Assembly (NCBI GenBank): GCA_018260285.1
Contig: JAGLBH010000084.1
Location: 1 to 7,209, forward strand
Length of the DNA: 7,209 bases
Direction of reading: 5' to 3'
DNA from: Arthrobacter sp.
GTDB lineage: Bacteria > Actinomycetota > Actinomycetes > Actinomycetales > Micrococcaceae
The notes beneath the pieces were generated by a model that saw only the letters and a program-made list of their open reading frames with translations, made no database searches and was not told the origin of the DNA. The translations under genes and the position numbers were made by a program. Of this stretch, positions 4,914 to 7,209 are shown piece after piece. Each line of letters begins with the position of its first letter. The first letter of the stretch is position 1.

Positions 4914-5834
4914 GTGACCTCTGACTCGCGCCGTCTCGCCTCGGCAGCCGCCTGGACCGCAGGGTCCGCTGTGGCTGCCGGGGCGGTGGTCTGTGCAGCC
5001 GCCGTCGCGGAGACCCGCCGCTTCATCACCCGCCGCGAGGAGCTTCCGCTTCTCCCGCCGGGCGCTGAGCCCATCCGGATCCTGCACCTGACGGACATCC
5101 ACTTCGTCCCAGGCCAAGACCGGAAGCTCGCCTGGCTCAAGAGCCTCGGGGAGACCCGCCCCGACCTCATCGTCAATACAGGGGACAACCTCTCCCACAT
5201 GGGCGCGGTCCCGCCTCTTCTGCGAGCTCTCGGGGATCTGCCGAGGACGGGCGGCTACTACGTTCCGGGCTCGAACGACTACTACGAGCCGCACTTCCGC
5301 AACCCCCTTCTCTACTTCGCGGGCCCCTCCCGCCGCCGCCCCGACCCCACGGAGCTTCCCTGGCGCGAGCTCTTCGCGGGATTCGAGAGCTTCGGGTGGA
5401 CCTCTCTGACCAACCGGCGGGACGTCCGAACAGTGCGGGGCACGCGGATCGAGTTCAGCGGCGTCGACGACCCCCACTTGGACCGCGAGCAGTTCCAGGG
5501 GTTCTCCGATGAGAAGGCCGACCTGCGCATTGGCGTGCTCCACGCCCCCTACACGCGCGTCCTCACCGAGATGACGAGCGGCGGCGCGGATCTGCTCATC
5601 GCGGGGCACACCCACGGGGGCCAGGTCTGCCTGCCGGGGGGCCGGGCTCTCGTGAGCAACTGCGACCTGCCGCCGAAGCAGGCGCGCGGCCTGAGCACCT
5701 GGACTGCCGGGGGCCGCACGGTGCCCCTCAACGTCTCCGCTGGCATCGGCCAGTCGCGCTTCGCCCCGATCCGGGTGTTCTGCCGCCCCGAGGCCGTCAT
5801 CCTCGACCTGGTGCCTGCCCGCGCCGAGGGGTAG
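4914..5834 (+). CDS. Membrane-anchored calcineurin-like metallophosphoesterase
   Basis: This encodes a complete 306-aa protein of the calcineurin-like (YkuE/YaeI-type) metallophosphoesterase superfamily. Residues about 9-33 are Ala/Gly/Val-rich and form a likely signal anchor or single membrane helix. The two-metal site is readable: Asp61-x-His63 in LTDIHF, Asp91 in TGDN, Asn121 in GSND, His210 in LHAPY, and His232/His234 in AGHTHGGQ. The usual GNHD block is GSND here, so its His is replaced. I recall this in actinobacterial relatives such as Rv3683, but could not check. YkuE-like relatives have been linked to envelope lipids, but the substrate here is unknown. The start is GTG, 10 bp after the PBP stop, with the ribosome binding site overlapping that stop, so it is probably co-expressed with the PBP. 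An ATG start is not available near the N-terminus. Confidence 0.92.
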   Translation: MTSDSRRLASAAAWTAGSAVAAGAVVCAAAVAETRRFITRREELPLLPPGAEPIRILHLTDIHFVPGQDRKLAWLKSLGETRPDLIVNTGDNLSHMGAVPPLLRALGDLPRTGGYYVPGSNDYYEPHFRNPLLYFAGPSRRRPDPTELPWRELFAGFESFGWTSLTNRRDVRTVRGTRIEFSGVDDPHLDREQFQGFSDEKADLRIGVLHAPYTRVLTEMTSGGADLLIAGHTHGGQVCLPGGRALVSNCDLPPKQARGLSTWTAGGRTVPLNVSAGIGQSRFAPIRVFCRPEAVILDLVPARAEG

Positions 5835-5879
5835 GCTGGCTCAGAGGAAGAGTCTGAAAGGACTGTTCACGATTCCATC

Positions 5880-5886
5880 GGAGGGG
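5880..5886 (+). promoter_or_regulatory. Ribosome binding site of the ABC exporter gene
   Basis: GGAGGGG at 5880-5886 lies 6 nt before the GTG at 5893, which supports this start over the in-frame ATG at 5917. The 58-bp spacer after the metallophosphoesterase stop holds no clear terminator. TAGGCT at 5832-5837 has the -10 form TAnnnT but lacks a matching -35, so whether this gene has its own promoter is unclear. Confidence 0.7.
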
Positions 5887-5892
5887 GTGCCT

Positions 5893-7209
5893 GTGAGAGA
5901 GAACCCCTCGTCCCCCATGCCCTACTTCTGGAAGACCTACGTGCGCCAGGTCTCCGGCCGCCTCTCCCTCGGCGCCCTCACTGCGGCTCTCGCCGGCATC
6001 ATGGCCCTGGCGCTCCCCCAGCTGCTCCGCGGGGTGGTGGACCGCCTCGCCACGGACCCCCGCCCGGGCACGCTCCTCGGGGGTGCGGGGCTCATGGCCC
6101 TCCTCGGCCTGGCGGAGGCGGCGCTCTACCTGGCCCGTCGTCGCCTCACGGTCATCCCGGCGGTGGCGCTCGAGCAGAGGATGCGCGAGGACCTCTTCTC
6201 CCGTCTGCAGCGCCTGCCCGCCCAGTTCCACGACCGCTGGTCCAGCGGGCAGCTCCTCTCCCGGTCCATGTCTGACCTGGGCCTCATCCGCCGGTACGTC
6301 GCCTTCGGAGGGGTCATCACGATCTCGAGCACCGTGCTCATCGCGGTCGGCCTCGTCATGATGGCACTCCTCGACTGGCGCTTCTTCCTCCTCTACGCGC
6401 TCATCGCGGCCCCCATGAGCATCGCGAGCTTCGCCTTCCGCACCCGCTTCAATCGGGCCTCTCGGCACGTCATGGACCTCCAGGGGGACCTCGCGACAAC
6501 CATCGAGGAGTCCGTCCACGGCATTCGCATTCTCAAGGCCTTCGGCCGGGCGGACTACACCGCAGAGCGCCTCACCGCGCAGCTCGGCGGGCTGCGGGAC
6601 GCCGAGATCCGCAAGGCGTCCACCCTGGGCTGGTTCCTCGCCGTCGTCACGGCCCTCCCGCTGCTGGCGAACGCGGCCGCGCTGGTGCTCGGCGTCGTGC
6701 TCATCGCGGACGGATCCATGAGCCCGGGCACGGTGGTGGCCTACTTCGCCACGGCGGCGGTCCTCGTCAACCCCCTCCAGGAGCTCGGCCAGCTCATCGG
6801 CATGTACATCTCCACGAAGGCGGCCCTCCAGCGCCACGTGGAGATCATGTGGGCCGAGCAGTCCATCGCCTCGCCGGCCGATCCCGTGAGACCGCCGTCC
6901 GCGGGACAGCTCGCGTTCGAGGACGTCTCCTTCCGCTACCCCGACTCCCCCGCCGACGCACCTCCCCTGCTCCACGGCATCAGCCTGGCCCTCACTCCCG
7001 GGGAGACCATGGCCCTCGTCGGCGAGACGGGCTCCGGCAAGTCCACCCTCCTCCAGCTGGTCCCGCGCCTCTACGACCCCACCGAGGGCCGGGTTCTTCT
7101 CGACGGCGCGGACGTGCGGACCATGGACCTGGCGGACCTGCGCTCCCGCGTGGCCGTGGCCTTCGAGGAGGCCACGCTCTTCTCGGACACTGTGGAGAAC
7201 AACGTCCTC
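5893..7209 (+). CDS. ABC exporter half-transporter, TMD-NBD fusion (3' end outside window)
   Basis: The 439 codons present start at GTG and encode MRENPSSPMPYFWKTYVRQV and onward. An ABC exporter (type I) membrane domain spans about residues 20-320, with hydrophobic helices near 25-47, 60-80, 138-160, 163-183, 245-272 and 280-300. It contains the usual coupling-helix pattern around FHDRWSSGQLLSRSMSDL. The nucleotide-binding domain starts near 343 (LAFEDVSFRYPD). Its Walker A is GETGSGKST at 377-385. The Q-loop region reads VAVAFEEATLF, with Glu425 in place of the conserved Gln. The signature motif, Walker B and H-loop lie outside the window. Half-transporters of this kind work as dimers, and a partner gene often follows directly, here beyond the edge. 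The cargo (drug, lipid or peptide) cannot be read from the sequence. Confidence 0.93.
   Translation, partial: MRENPSSPMPYFWKTYVRQVSGRLSLGALTAALAGIMALALPQLLRGVVDRLATDPRPGTLLGGAGLMALLGLAEAALYLARRRLTVIPAVALEQRMREDLFSRLQRLPAQFHDRWSSGQLLSRSMSDLGLIRRYVAFGGVITISSTVLIAVGLVMMALLDWRFFLLYALIAAPMSIASFAFRTRFNRASRHVMDLQGDLATTIEESVHGIRILKAFGRADYTAERLTAQLGGLRDAEIRKASTLGWFLAVVTALPLLANAAALVLGVVLIADGSMSPGTVVAYFATAAVLVNPLQELGQLIGMYISTKAALQRHVEIMWAEQSIASPADPVRPPSAGQLAFEDVSFRYPDSPADAPPLLHGISLALTPGETMALVGETGSGKSTLLQLVPRLYDPTEGRVLLDGADVRTMDLADLRSRVAVAFEEATLFSDTVENNVL

Noticed and set aside
5797..6975. 392-codon minus-strand open frame opposite the ABC exporter
   Set aside because: The translation is Glu/Arg/Gly-rich low complexity, as expected antisense to a GC-rich gene. 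The plus strand encodes a recognisable exporter.

Overview
The window looks like chromosomal core DNA of a high-GC Gram-positive bacterium (Actinobacteria). Codons are strongly G/C-ending and start codons are a mix of ATG and GTG. The gene set and every gene orientation match the conserved block I recall from Mycobacterium tuberculosis: marP (-), crp (+), a RidA-family gene (-), a DUF4177 mini-gene (-), ponA2 (+) and a metallophosphoesterase (+). A member of Actinomycetaceae (Actinomyces or Schaalia type) is my best guess, by inference only. I see no phage, transposon, CRISPR array or RNA gene.

Layout. (1) 1-540, minus: the N-terminal four-helix membrane domain of a MarP/CvpA-type protein, cut by the window edge. 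(2) 541-732: divergent intergenic region with two short inverted repeats. One of them puts the Shine-Dalgarno of the marP-like gene into a hairpin loop. (3) 733-1410, plus: a complete CRP/FNR-family cAMP-type regulator (GlxR/Crp). (4) 1411-2020: a 610-bp convergent gap without a credible gene but full of repeats. It holds a strong terminator-like hairpin, a 29-bp tandem repeat, a 15-bp tandem repeat and a 32-bp-periodic array of palindromic G5/C5 units. (5) 2677-2021, minus: a two-gene operon of a 51-aa DUF4177 protein followed by a RidA-family protein. (6) 2678-2713: a 36-bp divergent promoter region in which both outward genes appear to be leaderless. (7) 2714-4903, plus: a class A penicillin-binding protein of PonA2 type. 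(8) 4914-5834, plus: a membrane-anchored calcineurin-like metallophosphoesterase, probably translationally coupled to the PBP gene. (9) 5893 to the window end, plus: an ABC exporter half-transporter, cut in its nucleotide-binding domain.

How the genes may fit together. In mycobacteria, MarP and PonA2 are both needed for acid tolerance and envelope integrity, and Crp is a global cAMP-responsive regulator, so the block reads as envelope/stress housekeeping. This functional link is carried over from mycobacteria and is not shown by this sequence. The least ordinary parts are the repeat-rich convergent gap and the symmetric divergent leaderless promoter. I found no clearly new multi-gene system.
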